A DNA stretch of 64,000 bases, taken from positions 23,015,844-23,079,843 of the forward strand of contig OX637402.1 of the NCBI GenBank assembly GCA_951799425.1, read 5' to 3'. The notes under the pieces were generated by a model. The model did no database searches. It was not told the origin of the DNA and saw only the letters and a program-made list of their open reading frames with translations. Below, piece after piece: positions 10,701-20,336 of this stretch (positions within the stretch are counted from its first letter, which is position 1; every line of letters starts with the position of its first letter). The position numbers and the translations under genes were made by a program. Source of the stretch: Ilex aquifolium. Its lineage: Eukaryota; Streptophyta; Magnoliopsida; Aquifoliales; Aquifoliaceae.

Positions 10701-13700
10701 TCTTCATCTCCTCACAGACTCCCCGAATCTGAGAGTAATAATCCTCAACACTTAGAGTACTTTGTTCCAGCCGGAAGTACTCCTGACACACCTCATAAGC
10801 TCGGGTAAAATTACCCGTACCAGAATACATAGTAGCCAAGTGATCCCATACCTCCTTGGCAGTGTCAAGATAGAGCAAAGTAGAACAAATACTAGGCTCA
10901 ATACTATTCAATAGTAAAGAAATGATTTGCGCGTCCTCTTGTTCCCACTGATCATACCCAGGAGTATCTTCCTTGGGTTTTGGGTCCACCAGATACTTCT
11001 TAAATCCTTTGCCTCGAAGAAAGACTTGAGCGGATCGAGACCATAAAGTGTAATTGGTCCCATTGAGTTTAACAGAGGTCAAAGGACCATTAATAATAGT
11101 CGGAGTAGAAGTAGGTGGCACAAATGGAGTAAGGGACCCACTATCTTGCTTAGGATCCATTATAGTTCAACAAATAGCAACTAAAAAGCTGCTGGACCGC
11201 TGAACCGGGGGAAAGGGAGCTGCTGGACCGCTGAACCGGGCTGGAAAACCGGGCTGAAGGACTGAACCGGACCAGCTGGGGCTTCTGGACCACTGAACCG
11301 GACCTCTGAAGCACTGAACCGGACCTCTGAAGCTGCTGGACCGCTGAACCGGTCTGGAAAACAGGGCTGGAACACTGAACCGGTCTGGAAAACAGGGCTG
11401 GAACACTGAACCGGTCTGGAAAACAGGGCTGGAACACTGAACTGGACCGGCTAGGGCTTCAGGATCACTGAACCGGACCGATGAACCTTCTGGACCGCTG
11501 AACCGGTCTGGAAAACCGGATTAGAACACTAAACCGGACCGGCTGGAGGTCCTGAACCGGACCACTGAACTGAACCGAAAATAGTTTAAGGTTCGGGCTT
11601 AACCCGATCTGACCCAGACCCGATCCAAACAGTCTTCGTCTTCTTCGATTAGGGTTCCAGGGGAGCCCTCTGGTCTCGACGGCGCTACACCACCACAGCA
11701 CACCACCACCACACGCGATCAACCACAGTCGATCGTGACTGCACCTCGACAACCACACCACCACAGCACACCACCACCACACCACCACAGTCGATCGTGA
11801 CTGGAACCCCAGTCTCCGACTACGCGTCGACCACCACAACAGCGCGACACCACAACGACCACACCACCACAGCTACAACGGCTGTATCACCACCACCACT
11901 GTAGCACAGATACGCGAACAAGGACTGTATCACCACCACCACTGTAGCACAGATACGAACAAGGACCGTATCACCACCACCACTGTAGCACAGATACGAA
12001 CAACACCACCTCCAATTGAATTAATTTATTCAAAAAATATATTTAGGATTTTAAGTGCTCTGATACCATGTTAAGTTTGGAGGATTAACATAATATGAGA
12101 GACAATATTAAGAGGGAAAACAGAGAGAGGTTAAAAGCTTAACCTAGCTCTCATACATCACTTGTATTTATAGTTAACTCACAATAATAAGAATTACACA
12201 TACATCCTCTTACTATTAACAATTTACACGTACTACCCTAATATTCTTAACACAAACGATGAACCCTAGCCCCTCTCTCTCTCCTTTCTGTTCTTGACGA
12301 CGACGAAGCAGCCAAGCCAGTCAAAGTATCCAAGCCATCGATCGAAGCAGCCAAGCCAGTCACTGCCTCTGGATCGCAGTTGCCTTCTTCTTCCTTCTCC
12401 AGCAACCCAGTGAAATATGTTTTTATAAGAAATGTTGTTAATTTATTATCTGACTTGAATAATTGGTGGAGTATTAATGAAATGTTATATTTTTATGAGT
12501 CTATAATTTTTTTTCAAAGGTATATATATTTTATTATTATTTATTTAAAATTGCGCTGTATCTTACGATACACGATACATGATACGATACGATACACTAT
12601 TTTTAAAAAACGATACGCCTTCCGATATACGATTTGATAACTATGATACACACTTGTTCAGACATGCTTGTGTAGCTCTTAGACCACTATGTTGTTAGGA
12701 ACATAGTCCTCATTAGAAAAATTTCACCTTAATGTACTGTATTTTAATGTTGTATATTTCATGTAATATGAGCATGATCCTTATTTTGTATTTGTATTTG
12801 TTTTTTTTTGTATTTCAGATAATAAAACAACTAGTACATTATTAAAATTTGAGTTAACAGCGAGGTTGGAAATTTTTTGTCAATGAATCAAACACTTCGC
12901 ATGTGCACACCCCAATCTTTCTTAGCAAACTGAAATTTTGTGAATCAAACAACTTACCAAAATGCATTCCCCAAGACCCGGGACGACATATATGTAAAGC
13001 AATAAAGTGGAAGACAACAATGCAGTTGTGAATTGAGTAGTTTGAAAAAGGTAAAAAAAAAAAAAAAATTTGAAAAAGCCTAAATGCGTCAGTTGAACTG
13101 ACACCATTAGAAAAACGTCAGTTCAACTGATGCCACTTAGAAAGCCTCAGTTTGTCGCAACTACCTCAACAAGCTAGCAAGAAAAACTACACTGATTTTG
13201 TGTTGAAAGCATCAATTGGACTGACGTGTTTAAGCAAAAGATGCCAGTTGAACTGACGTTTTCAAAAAGTACTCAGGTTTGGGAAATAATTTGAAAACTA
13301 CCCCATTCTGGGAATTTTTTTTCCAAACTGCATGGGTTTGGTAAAAACTTCACGCTTCTTCTGGTTAGTCATATATCTTGGCTTCTTTTTTCGGCCTTCC
13401 CTCTACTCATTTCTCATTTTGCATGTGCTATGTAAATTATGTACCAATGTTCTTCCCTTTTTTTTATTGTGAGTTTCATTCAACTGCCTTCGTGTGCCTG
13501 GGCTGATATACTATAGTTGGCAGAAAGGACAGGCATATTTGCATGCACAGGACATGAAATATTAAATCCTGGTCTAAAATCCCAACATCTTCGGATGGGT
13601 GGAGGTTAATAAGGCTGTTCACACAACTTGCATGTCAGCGCTGCTTTCATATATAAGGCATTCATATATAAAGAGCTACGTGGATGATCTACGATGTTGT

Positions 13701-15813
13701 CGTGTTTGAAATTCATATTATGTTAATTCCACGTTCCATTATATGGTGATAACAGCAAATAAGCTAATTTCATTGACTTGTACATTTTACCACTGAGCGT
13801 TACCCTATCCTGTGGTAAACGTAGAAAGGAAAGCTTATTTTGATATAAGCTGACATTTTAGGATGTTGCTGTTCACATTGATGTTGAGTCACAAGAAGTA
13901 TATATAATTAGCTGGTTATTGGTTTCTGACTGCATTGTGGCCACATGTTTCAAACATTTTCACTGCATGTAACTTTCCCACAGAAAAGGCAACCATCGAT
14001 AAACTGGAAAGTATATGAAGAAACACAACGCCGGGACTGTTCTTCTCTTTTGGAAGTATCCCGTCTAACTGATTCATGTAAGGCAACCTTTCATGCATCA
14101 GTTGGTGAATTGTTTGTGCCAATTTCATTTAAGTGTCTTGATGAATCCGAGGAGGAAAGGATGTTTATCAGCAGGAGACTACATATAATGGGAGAGAAGA
14201 ATTTAGTTGAAGATCTCATTTGTACTGGCTGCCAGCTATGTGGCGCTCCTTTGAATTTGGAGTTCAGGTATGGAAAAGGCTCAGTTATGCTCTTATTTGT
14301 TCCTTATCACTTGTGATCGTAATGTTTATTGAAAGATGTCGCCCTCATTTGGACAGGTCTAGTATAAAGCAAGAGACCATTCCACTCTATTGTCAGAAAA
14401 GTTCTAATCGGCTCCATATAGTGGGCTTGATATACAGACCCTTCATGGTATGGTATCTATTTTGATTTGAGGACATTAACCTTGTGTTTCTCTTCTCTTT
14501 TAAGTAGAATGTTGGAAATGTTTTCTATTTGAAGTGAATAAACTCACTGTTTGGGAGGTTTATGGATCATTCCTTTGCACATTACTTGAATGCTCTTTTC
14601 AATATTGTTAGTCGAAGAAATATTCTGTTGTCAAATCATCGTAATGTATTTTCCTGAAATTAATTGTCTTGAAGGATATGAGTAACATTTATGGTGTTCA
14701 AGCAACACCAAATCTTTTTAATTGGAGGTCCAACGGGATGCCTCTTGATACCAAGTAATCGGCTTAAACAGCTTTTTGGTGGTTGAGATCTCCCATTTGA
14801 CCTTCCTTTTGGAGAAATAGTGTTTGTAATTCGAGTTGCATGCCGTCCATACTGTTTTCATGACGTCTATGGGACTTTGGCATCACGTCTACACCAAACC
14901 AAGACAGAGATATATAACCTAAACTGCCTGGACCTGACACCTTTTCCACCACAACAGATAAACAAAGTTCAAAAAAGTAAACATATATATGTCAATCAGT
15001 GGCAAAATCCGATATTTATACCACTTGGCAGTAACTCTCTGTCTCTGTCTTTGTCTCTCGTCATTAAGTTTCCTCTTTGCTACAATAATGGATCTACTAA
15101 GATATAACAGTACAATTCACCCAATATGTATAGGAGATGAGTGGGTTGCCTTTGATTTGTTAAAATGTTAAATACGCAATCCAAATATCTTTGTACTAGT
15201 CAGATGATAATTTTATCGATTATTTACTTGTTTCATCATCCAGACCCGATACATGGCTGGTTATCATCATCTCCAGTGTTGGGCTGGTTTTTCCTTTCTT
15301 CCATTTTTGGGGTTTCTACAATCTATGTTTCGCTTCACTGATGTCGGTGTTTGTTTGCAGTTATATGTGTGGGACGATTCAAAATATATTCCACTTCTTG
15401 TTACAAATAAGGCTGCTGAACTCTTGTTTGGAAACATTAGGGCTGAGATAGTACACTCTTGCCATGGAAGGCAAAATCACAGAAAGAACCATGATATGGA
15501 TAGTGGTCACCAGGGTAATGATTCTTATGCTCAGGCCACTTTGCAGTCAAATGCTGCTGGGAGAGATATTTCCAATTCTCACTCAACAGGCACAGCTAAG
15601 GGATTTAGACTGAAGGGAAAAAGACAATTTGGTGAAAACTCGAACTTCTATTTGATTTGGGTGATTTTGCTGAAAATGTTGCTGCTACCAGGGAAGAACA
15701 GTCCTTTGAAGTTCAAAGTAAAAGTGAATGCAACCAGAGATTGGGAAAGTGGGAGGTGTGAAATGGTCTCGGTATCAATGCCATGCTTTAGAACCAATTT
15801 GTCCTCTGCCTAA
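4747..15813 (+). CDS. Conserved plant protein, C-terminal 351 residues (possible OB-fold nucleic-acid binder), five exons
   Basis: Five exons join in frame with GT..AG introns: 4747-4848, 5326-5450, 13984-14267, 14357-14447 and 15361-15813, stop at 15811-15813. Phases match at each junction (1, 0, 2, 0). The start lies upstream, in sequence not recognised here. Visible features are VRITRIGDIVEAR, GDCRVGITTKEKLRKVIKWV, a CTGCQLCG cysteine pair that could be half of a zinc site, and LYVWDDSKYIPLLVTNKAAE with LLFGNIRAE. The ending EMVSVSMPCFR follows a polar linker. The alternating strand pattern recalls telomere or single-strand DNA-binding OB-fold proteins such as POT1, but I cannot assign a family firmly. 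The second intron (5451-13983) is about 8.5 kb because of nested transposons; the others are 89 to 913 bp. Confidence 0.7.
5030..5143. repeat. Small imperfect fold-back sequence in intron
   Basis: The left part begins atatgaaagcgtagtttgaa. The right part, reverse-complemented, begins atatgaaagtatggtttaaa. The middle contains complementary aaaagtgtac/gtgtgcat words. The stretch would form a hairpin and may be a decayed MITE. No clear target duplication was found. Confidence 0.35.
6770..6953 (-). repeat. 3' LTR of the copia element
   Basis: This is the downstream LTR in element orientation, 184 bp, bounded by TG..CA within 7-bp inverted ends. It appears identical to the LTR at 12069-12252. It contains a TATAAATA-like box on the minus strand. 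Confidence 0.95.
6961..11160 (-). CDS. Copia Gag-Pol polyprotein, 1399 aa
   Basis: This single open frame encodes all proteins of the copia element in the usual Ty1/copia order. Gag is N-terminal, with a Gly/Arg-rich stretch and a CCHC zinc knuckle (CTHCGRGGHTVDFC) near residue 275. The protease motif WIIDSGASDHMTG lies near residue 370. Integrase has the HCRLGHP..CEAC zinc region and the catalytic series HSDVWGP, RSDNAREY and VAERKNR. Reverse transcriptase has LDVKNAFLHGDL and the YVDDIVITG active site. RNase H has FSDADWAGSPSDRRSTTGY, SSAEAEYRAMA and the CDNQAAIHIAANP block. Key catalytic residues are present and there is no frameshift. The ATG at 11160 follows a leader of about 0.9 kb. It probably makes a virus-like particle in the cytoplasm and could be active. 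Confidence 0.95.
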   Translation of the reverse strand: MDPKQDSGSLTPFVPPTSTPTIINGPLTSVKLNGTNYTLWSRSAQVFLRGKGFKKYLVDPKPKEDTPGYDQWEQEDAQIISLLLNSIEPSICSTLLYLDTAKEVWDHLATMYSGTGNFTRAYEVCQEYFRLEQSTLSVEDYYSQIRGVCEEMKTYHPFTTDTAVWKKQHEDMSVVRFLVGLKPEYEAIRSQILGGSGLPSLLEVFSRVQRATLSASGNHHGTPTDRSALVVPSSHSDGHRGGRGGRGGRGGRGRTGGRTGGRGGRSGPRSCTHCGRGGHTVDFCWDLHGKPSGAAHQASYQDDTSVVASIARSAPPDTGSVTITLGREEYAQFLSQQQAVPSPSTATFAQSGIAPTCLLSSTRSPWIIDSGASDHMTGASDVFSTYQSATSTRSVTLANGTCSKVSGSGTTHLSTDMSLSSVLFVPQFPFSLLSISKITRSLNCSVTFYPSYCVFQDLKTKRKIGTGHEAGGLYYFDFDSPTRALQTSLSPFQWHCRLGHPSLQNLKRQVPGLRCVSSLSCEACQLSKHHRVSFQSRVNNRVSSPFELVHSDVWGPIKNISSNKYPYFVSFVDDYSRVTWLFLMKARSELFSIFETFRKEIKTQYGCRIRILRSDNAREYESDPFSAYLSKTGIIHQTSCAYTSPQNGVAERKNRHLLEGTRALLFQMNIPRYFWSDAVLTACHLINRMPSSVLNGQSPYSVLFPNKPLFSLPPKVFGCVCYVHNLGPGFDKLDPRATKCVFLGYSRTQKGYRCYSPSLRRYFTSADVTFEESVPYFSAPSQPLDLDFGSSPVPPCTSDIPLPTVLPSTLPLRVYSRRPRPSTEVPVPSSLPSADPGPSGNLDSLPIALRKGTRSCVTNHPIAHFVSYDALSPVFSCFTSQLSTISIPKRLQDALSDPGWRTAMEDEMDALHHNGTWDLVPLPPGKRTVGCRWVYTVKFHPDGSVERLKARLVAKGFTQTYGVDYEETFSLVAKISSVRILISLAANLDWPLFQLDVKNAFLHGDLVEEVYMEQPPGFTAQGEYSKNVCRLKKSLYGLKQSPRAWFGKFSDAVLEFGLLRCQTDHSVFHRQTDAGYVLLVVYVDDIVITGNDSEGIAKLKVFLQDRFHTKDLGKLRYFLGIEVARSKQGICLSQRKYVLDMLEEAGLLGGRPIDVPMDPNQKLLMDDGALFENPGRYRRLVGKLNYLTITRPDISYAVSIVSQFMGCPRVPHWEAVTRILRYLKRAPGLGLLYRANGHLRVEGFSDADWAGSPSDRRSTTGYCTFLGGNVVSWKSKKQTVVARSSAEAEYRAMAHTTSELTWLLHFIQEIGFPVQLPLQLFCDNQAAIHIAANPVFHERTKHIEVDCHFIRDKIIAGEITTPFVKSEDQLADMFTKALSRTCLTGICSKLGLYDIYSPA
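11200..11560 (-). repeat. Tandem repeats in the copia 5' leader
   Basis: On the + strand the unit gaaccggtctggaaaacagg followed by gctggaacact (31 bp) is present about three times in a row near 11347-11440. More diverged copies of ctggaccgctgaaccgg fill the rest. The block lies between the primer-binding site and the polyprotein start, so it would sit in the element's genomic RNA leader. Confidence 0.75.
11884..12003 (-). repeat. Three-copy 40-bp tandem repeat in the copia leader
   Basis: The unit gtatcaccaccaccactgta continued by gcacagatacgaacaaggac occurs three times in succession. The first copy has an extra cg. It lies just downstream of the primer-binding site in element orientation. 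Confidence 0.75.
12057..12068 (-). other. Primer-binding site of the copia element
   Basis: Read on the minus strand the site is TGGTATCAGAGC, complementary to the 3' part of plant initiator tRNA-Met and typical of plant copia elements. It lies directly against the 5' LTR. Confidence 0.93.
12069..12252 (-). repeat. 5' LTR of the copia element
   Basis: This is the upstream LTR in element orientation, 184 bp, TGTTAAG..CTTAACA, apparently identical to the other LTR. It would carry the element promoter; a TATAAATA-like box is visible on the minus strand. It is followed by the CAAAC target duplication. Confidence 0.95.
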
Positions 15814-15844
15814 GTTAACTTGGGGAAGTTTTGCAACTTCTTCC

Positions 15845-17248
15845 TATGCTATATACTGAGGCCCGGATCCTCCTTTTTCATTTGCTTGTAAGGTTAAATT
15901 TGCTTGTAATATGTAAAATTGGTTACACTGGGTTTTTGTTGATCCGCTAAGAGGTGTTGAAATGGGCATTTCAATCGTCCATTGGGAATTCAAACCATTG
16001 TCATATGTGTAATCAATACAAGTTTTGGGACCTTTTCTTTGGCTGTCAACATAGTAAACATTCCTTTGGGGAACAAGTTTATCTACAGTTGCTGTAAAAA
16101 GTTGAAGATTCTGTTTAAGTCCAGACATATTTGTTCTTTGATTCGTTCAGCAAATCTTTTCTTCTTTTAATCAGCTGGCAACATAAACCTTGGTCTTTTT
16201 ATTATCAGTAAGCTATGTCTGGCAGCAACTGCTTATTCCTCTTGAAGGGAGAGAAACAATTCTACTTTTAGAACCGAGATTGTGGATGTGTTCCCTCGAA
16301 AGGGAAATGTATTATTGTGTTCATTGCAGATTGGTTTGGAAGGATGCAGTGGAACAAAGACATATTGGGTAATTGGAATCTGGATCCATACTTCATTCTC
16401 TTGCTTATCTTGTAGGCTTATACAGTTTTGGTAGAATGTGTTAGAATGTGTTGGTGATTTGTATTATACTTGACACTACGTGGTGTAGTTTCTGTTATGG
16501 ATATTGGGCGGGTGTCTTGACTACCTTGTCCCTTTTGACTGGTGGTTTTGCTAGCCTAATAACATTGCTGGTTTGTTTGCCTTCTGGTAAGCTCTTGTCT
16601 TCTTCCCGCCCTCGGGTATGCGCATGCTTCCGTTTTGTGGTCTTCTAGCTCAAAAAGGTGGTGGTTTTCTTTTCTAGGTCCCTCGGAAAAGGCTGATGCT
16701 GAGGTATCCCTGTGCTCCATGACTTCTTGACCTGTTTCTAGTCACCTTTGTATGGTACGAGTTGTTACTTCATTCAATTCACTTGGTTACATTATATAGG
16801 CTAGGCTTGCAATCTGACTTTGGTCATTATGGACTGGTACCAAGATCAAGTCCTAGGCAAGTCGACCTAATTTTAACCGCTGGCCATAATAGAAATAGAT
16901 AGCCACAATTGTATGCAAGAAGGGATCTTAGTTCTGCTGTACTACACAAGGTACTTCCCTTGAAAAATGTAAAGCTTGAAAAGTAAATGACAAAGAAAAA
17001 GAACCAAGCAAAACAAAACAAGTGAAGCATATAACAATCCGAGATCCCTGGAAGCAGCCATGACAACATGCTCAACTGTATTATTGTATTTCAGTATGGC
17101 TGATACCATACGATAAAACATATCATACACGAAGCAGCATCTGAAAATTTACTCCATGAAATTAGGCAATTCCTTAACTAATTGCCACTTCACGTCCAGA
17201 CAGATTAGAGAACAAACGAAGTTGCAACTTAAGTACACGAATTTGACA
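15845..17248. other. 3' flank of the + strand gene and intergenic spacer
   Basis: The stretch after the stop at 15813 is T-rich and probably holds the 3' UTR and poly(A) site of that gene. It then merges into the convergent 3' end of the minus-strand gene at 17249. No other coding exon is supported. Confidence 0.45.
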
Positions 17249-19957
17249 TCAAGACTCAGCTCCAACATCTGCTAAAGCACCAGCAGCTACAGAACTTTGG
17301 TCTTCCAAAAGCTTCATTTGACGTTCTGCATGTTCTCGTTCACAGGCGCTAATTGCCATGATAATATCAATCATGGTACCAGTTGTGCCAAAAAACACAA
17401 GGGGTGCCAGTGATTTGCGTTTTATCCCCACTGGTATTGCAAGCAAAGCACCAGCAACAGAGAATACCCATGTGCCTAGTGCGCTGCAGATATTCAATTC
17501 GATAAGGTTATAACACCTAACCATTTGACTGAAAAGAAAAAAAAGACAAGGATGCTCATTTGAAAATCAATAGAATTTGCGTTGTGATGTGATGAACTAT
17601 GCAACATCTTTCATTTCAACCTTAAACTAGAAAACTCACAACATCTACGAATAAGCAATGCATAATTTATCCCGGCTACCAAATTTAGCAGCCTAATGGT
17701 AGCAACTCCTTAGGCAAACCAAAATATGCTCATGGACATATGATTGTCAGTCCAATGTTTTTTCTCCATTTAATCCAAAAAATCCACCAATAGACAATGA
17801 GATTCATGTCAGATGACAGGAGAGGTGTTAAGGTAGAACTCTCACCAGAGAATGTGATAAGCTCTAATAAAGAAACAGAATTGGTAGAAACTCTCATAGA
17901 GAAAGCTCCGAAAGCTACTTTCACATAAAGAAGATCATAGTTTATAAAGAAAATATATACTTGGCTAGGAAAGCTTAGGGCATGGGACATTGGAAAACTA
18001 TGAAGCATCACACTGTTACCTGGAAAATTACACCTGGCTGTAGTACCTGGAAAATTATACTTGGCTGTCACAGTTTCTCAATCAAGCCAGCCAGTTCAAA
18101 GCTTACTATTATCAATGAATATGATTCCATTCATATTCCACTTGACAACTCCCGAATACAACCTTTCTGCTTAGTAGAAACTATTGAAAGAGTTTAGAAA
18201 GAACATCACAAATTATGGACTTGGAAAGACCTGGTTACTCAAGTGAACTACAGCATCCATATATTCGAAATGGATAAACAGGTTCGTAATTTAGGTTCCA
18301 TCAAGCATGCTTGATCTGATCTCGTGGCATTTGATTTGATCAAACAAGCACATCTAGTGCAGTGGCTTGGAAGCAAAGCTACCTTGACCATCTTCCAAAG
18401 TTATAATGAAAAAACTGATCAAAGGTCGTAAGGATCGACTGCTCTACATTCAGCTACACCACAGTGACCCCCGAAGCAATCTTCTTATAGTTGCGGGACC
18501 AAACCCAGCAGCCAATTGCTGGCTCTGAATAACCAACCCAACAATAAACTAAATTCTTCCATAACTTAGAGGGGCGGGTTGCACGCGAACACTAAACTAT
18601 TCCATTATCCACACAAAACCCTTCAATGACTCATCGACTGCCTTGCTTGAAGAATAGTTTCACGAAAAATGGAGACTAGTGGGAATAAGGTTTGACCTTG
18701 TTTCTAGATTGACTAAAAGGAATGTATGAAATTCGTTCAGTTTGTCTTAGTGATGGGAAAATCTTCATGAAAAGGGGCAACTTTTGTGTAGTTTGTGATT
18801 GGATGTAACTGTTAAGATTTTCTCCCAAATAAATCTCTCTTACTACATCTCTTGTTATTTCTCAATCTTCGGTGAATGCAGCATTGTATGATAGTAAGTT
18901 CTCTGTTACAGAAATTTTATGAAAGTGGACGACAAGTTTTAAATCTTAATGCAGAAAATAAATATCTCATTGTATCATTCCTTTCCACAGCATATAATGG
19001 GAACTGAACGCCCTCTGCTGCCAGAGTGGCAGATGGACAATATCCTAGTTAGATCTAACAACTTATTCAGAGTAAGTGTTGGATTAGCTTGTCCCCTTCT
19101 TATTATTGAAAATTTGAGAAATCATTTGCATATTAATTGGGCATAAGTTTGAAATGCTCCTGAAAAGAACATCCCACACTTCACTTTTGTCCATTCTCAC
19201 CAAACATGCATTACTATATCCCAACCACAGTAAGCAAACCCCCTTTCTATTTTTCTTGCTACCATTTCTCATCTGCCGTCAAATGAAAGTTGATTAGAGT
19301 TCCCAATGGCCGGTGAAAGTGAAATAGGAGACCTCAAGCTGCCATTCTCGATTAGAGAATAGAAAGAAGATTTTTGCCAACATTAAACTAATTCTACTTT
19401 TCTCTCAATAGTTTTAGAATTTGAATTATCTCAGTTCTCAATCATTACAAACCATTGACGTATTCTTTGGGAGAAAGTTGACATGCAAATGAAAAGAAAA
19501 TCACCATACTCGTTCTCATTTCTACCCATCCTTGTCCATATCATTCCTATTTCTCTGATCATACTTGATTTCCTTCCCTAATTTTGGAAACAAATTTTGT
19601 CTTATTCATAATTCTAGGATTGAAGAATTTATATGGTCATCAATCTAAGAACAAAGCGTTAAAAAACTATGTTTTTCAGAAGAAGTTTTAACAAGTAGCA
19701 TAACAAAGCAATATATGCGCTTTAAACAGAAGAGCTGCGACATCTAACCAAGAAAGAAAATTGCAGCAGCACACACACACTCACACATGTTCTTATTATA
19801 GTAGCGTATATACTGGATGTCTGAACCATTGCATAAAAGCTTCACACGAGGAATAAACATCAACTATTTACTCAGCAGGCAAATAATAAATGGAGAAAAA
19901 AACTGACTTGGACACTGAGCATTCCTCAAGGTGCTTCACATTCTGTTGGCCGGTCAT
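17249..19957 (-). CDS. Small two-helix membrane protein, 94 aa, two exons
   Basis: Exon 1 is 19908-19957 (ATG at 19957) and exon 2 is 17249-17483. The donor gtcagt and the acceptor ctgcag join in frame (two bases plus one give Asn17). The protein starts MTGQQNVKHLEECSVSN. It then has a glycine-containing hydrophobic helix (GTWVFSVAGALLAIPVGI), a short basic loop KRK, a second hydrophobic helix (LAPLVFFGTTGTMIDIIMAI), and a charged helix (CEREHAERQMKLLEDQ) before an Ala/Gly-rich end. This suggests an organelle or ER membrane protein with both ends on one side. I do not recognise the family. The 2.4-kb intron contains no other clear gene. The 3' end converges with the upstream + strand gene. 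Confidence 0.7.
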
Positions 19958-20059
19958 TCTCACTTCAGATAATGGACTCAAGTAGGGCAGTCCTCTTCAA
20001 ACCTGATTGACCCTCATGTCAGCTAAGCTTGCACATTTATATATAACAGTATTTGTAAG

Positions 20060-20336
20060 ACGAGGATCAAAATTTCGTTTTGGTGCATAGAAGTTTCGGT
20101 AATGTTTCGGAAACAAGATGAAAACAAAGAAAAATTTGCAAATTTATTTCTACAACATTGGTCGAAATATAGCGAAACGTAGGTTGAAACATGCCGAAAC
20201 ACCTCGAAACTTACCAAAGCACCTCAAAAAATCTCGAAACAAAAGAATTTTAATATTCAATCAATGATTTATTTCAGTTTCTATGGTAACGGTTACGGAC
20301 GTTTCCACCTTTTCAAAACGAAATTTAGTTCCTTGT
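20060..20336. mobile_element. MITE, 277 bp
   Basis: The left end ACGAGGATCAAAATTTCG and the reverse-complemented right end ACAAGGAACTAAATTTCG are imperfect terminal inverted repeats of about 24 bp. Both continue TTTTG. The direct repeat tgtaag lies on each side (20054-20059 and 20337-20342). There is no coding capacity. It sits about 100 bp upstream of the start codon of the small membrane-protein gene. Confidence 0.65.

Larger units (their letters stand above)
6770..12252 (-). mobile_element. Complete Ty1/copia LTR retrotransposon
   Basis: Two 184-bp LTRs (6770-6953 and 12069-12252) look identical base for base. They begin TGTTAAG, end CTTAACA, and are flanked by the 5-bp duplication CAAAC (6765-6769 and 12253-12257). 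On the minus strand the primer-binding site TGGTATCAGAGC directly follows the 5' LTR (12057-12068). A polypurine tract GAGGGGGAG precedes the 3' LTR (6954-6962), overlapping the end of the reading frame. One unbroken 1399-codon polyprotein lies between. Identical LTRs and an open frame indicate a very recent insertion. Total length is 5483 bp. Confidence 0.95.
6397..12645. mobile_element. Second inverted-repeat element (hAT-like?), split by a copia element
   Basis: The left end reads tatagttgttagtatcgta. The right end, reverse-complemented, reads catagttatcaaatcgta. Both ends then carry dense repeats of the palindromic words cgatacgtatcg and gatacgatacg (6410-6560 and 12553-12635). The 8 bases atacacac flank both sides (6389-6396 and 12646-12653), consistent with a hAT-type 8-bp duplication. 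The left copy abuts an (AC)n run, which weakens that evidence. Without the copia insertion it would be about 0.76 kb, with no transposase. Confidence 0.5.
5695..13347. mobile_element. Outer inverted-repeat transposon, non-autonomous, interrupted by younger insertions
   Basis: The ends are long imperfect inverted repeats of roughly 270 bp (about 5695-5970 and 13080-13347). Left begins tttttaccaaatccatgcag; right, reverse-complemented, begins tttttaccaaacccatgcag. Both arms then hold several copies of short palindrome-like words such as acgtcagttcaactgacg. The left interior (5975-6350) is rich in CCACCA repeats and pyrimidines and resembles captured 5' gene sequence. No transposase was seen and no clear target duplication was found, so the superfamily is open (Mutator-like or CACTA-like). 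It lies wholly in the second intron of the + strand gene. Confidence 0.6.

Noticed and set aside
11150..11839. Proline/serine-rich open frames upstream of the copia Gag
   Set aside because: They are translations of the 31-bp tandem repeat in the leader; no motif and no consistent start.
18949..19146. Possible + strand exon with MGTERPLLPEWQMDN and a gtaagt donor
   Set aside because: The frame and splice sites look plausible, but no adjoining exons were found and it lies inside the intron of the minus-strand small gene; no family recognised.
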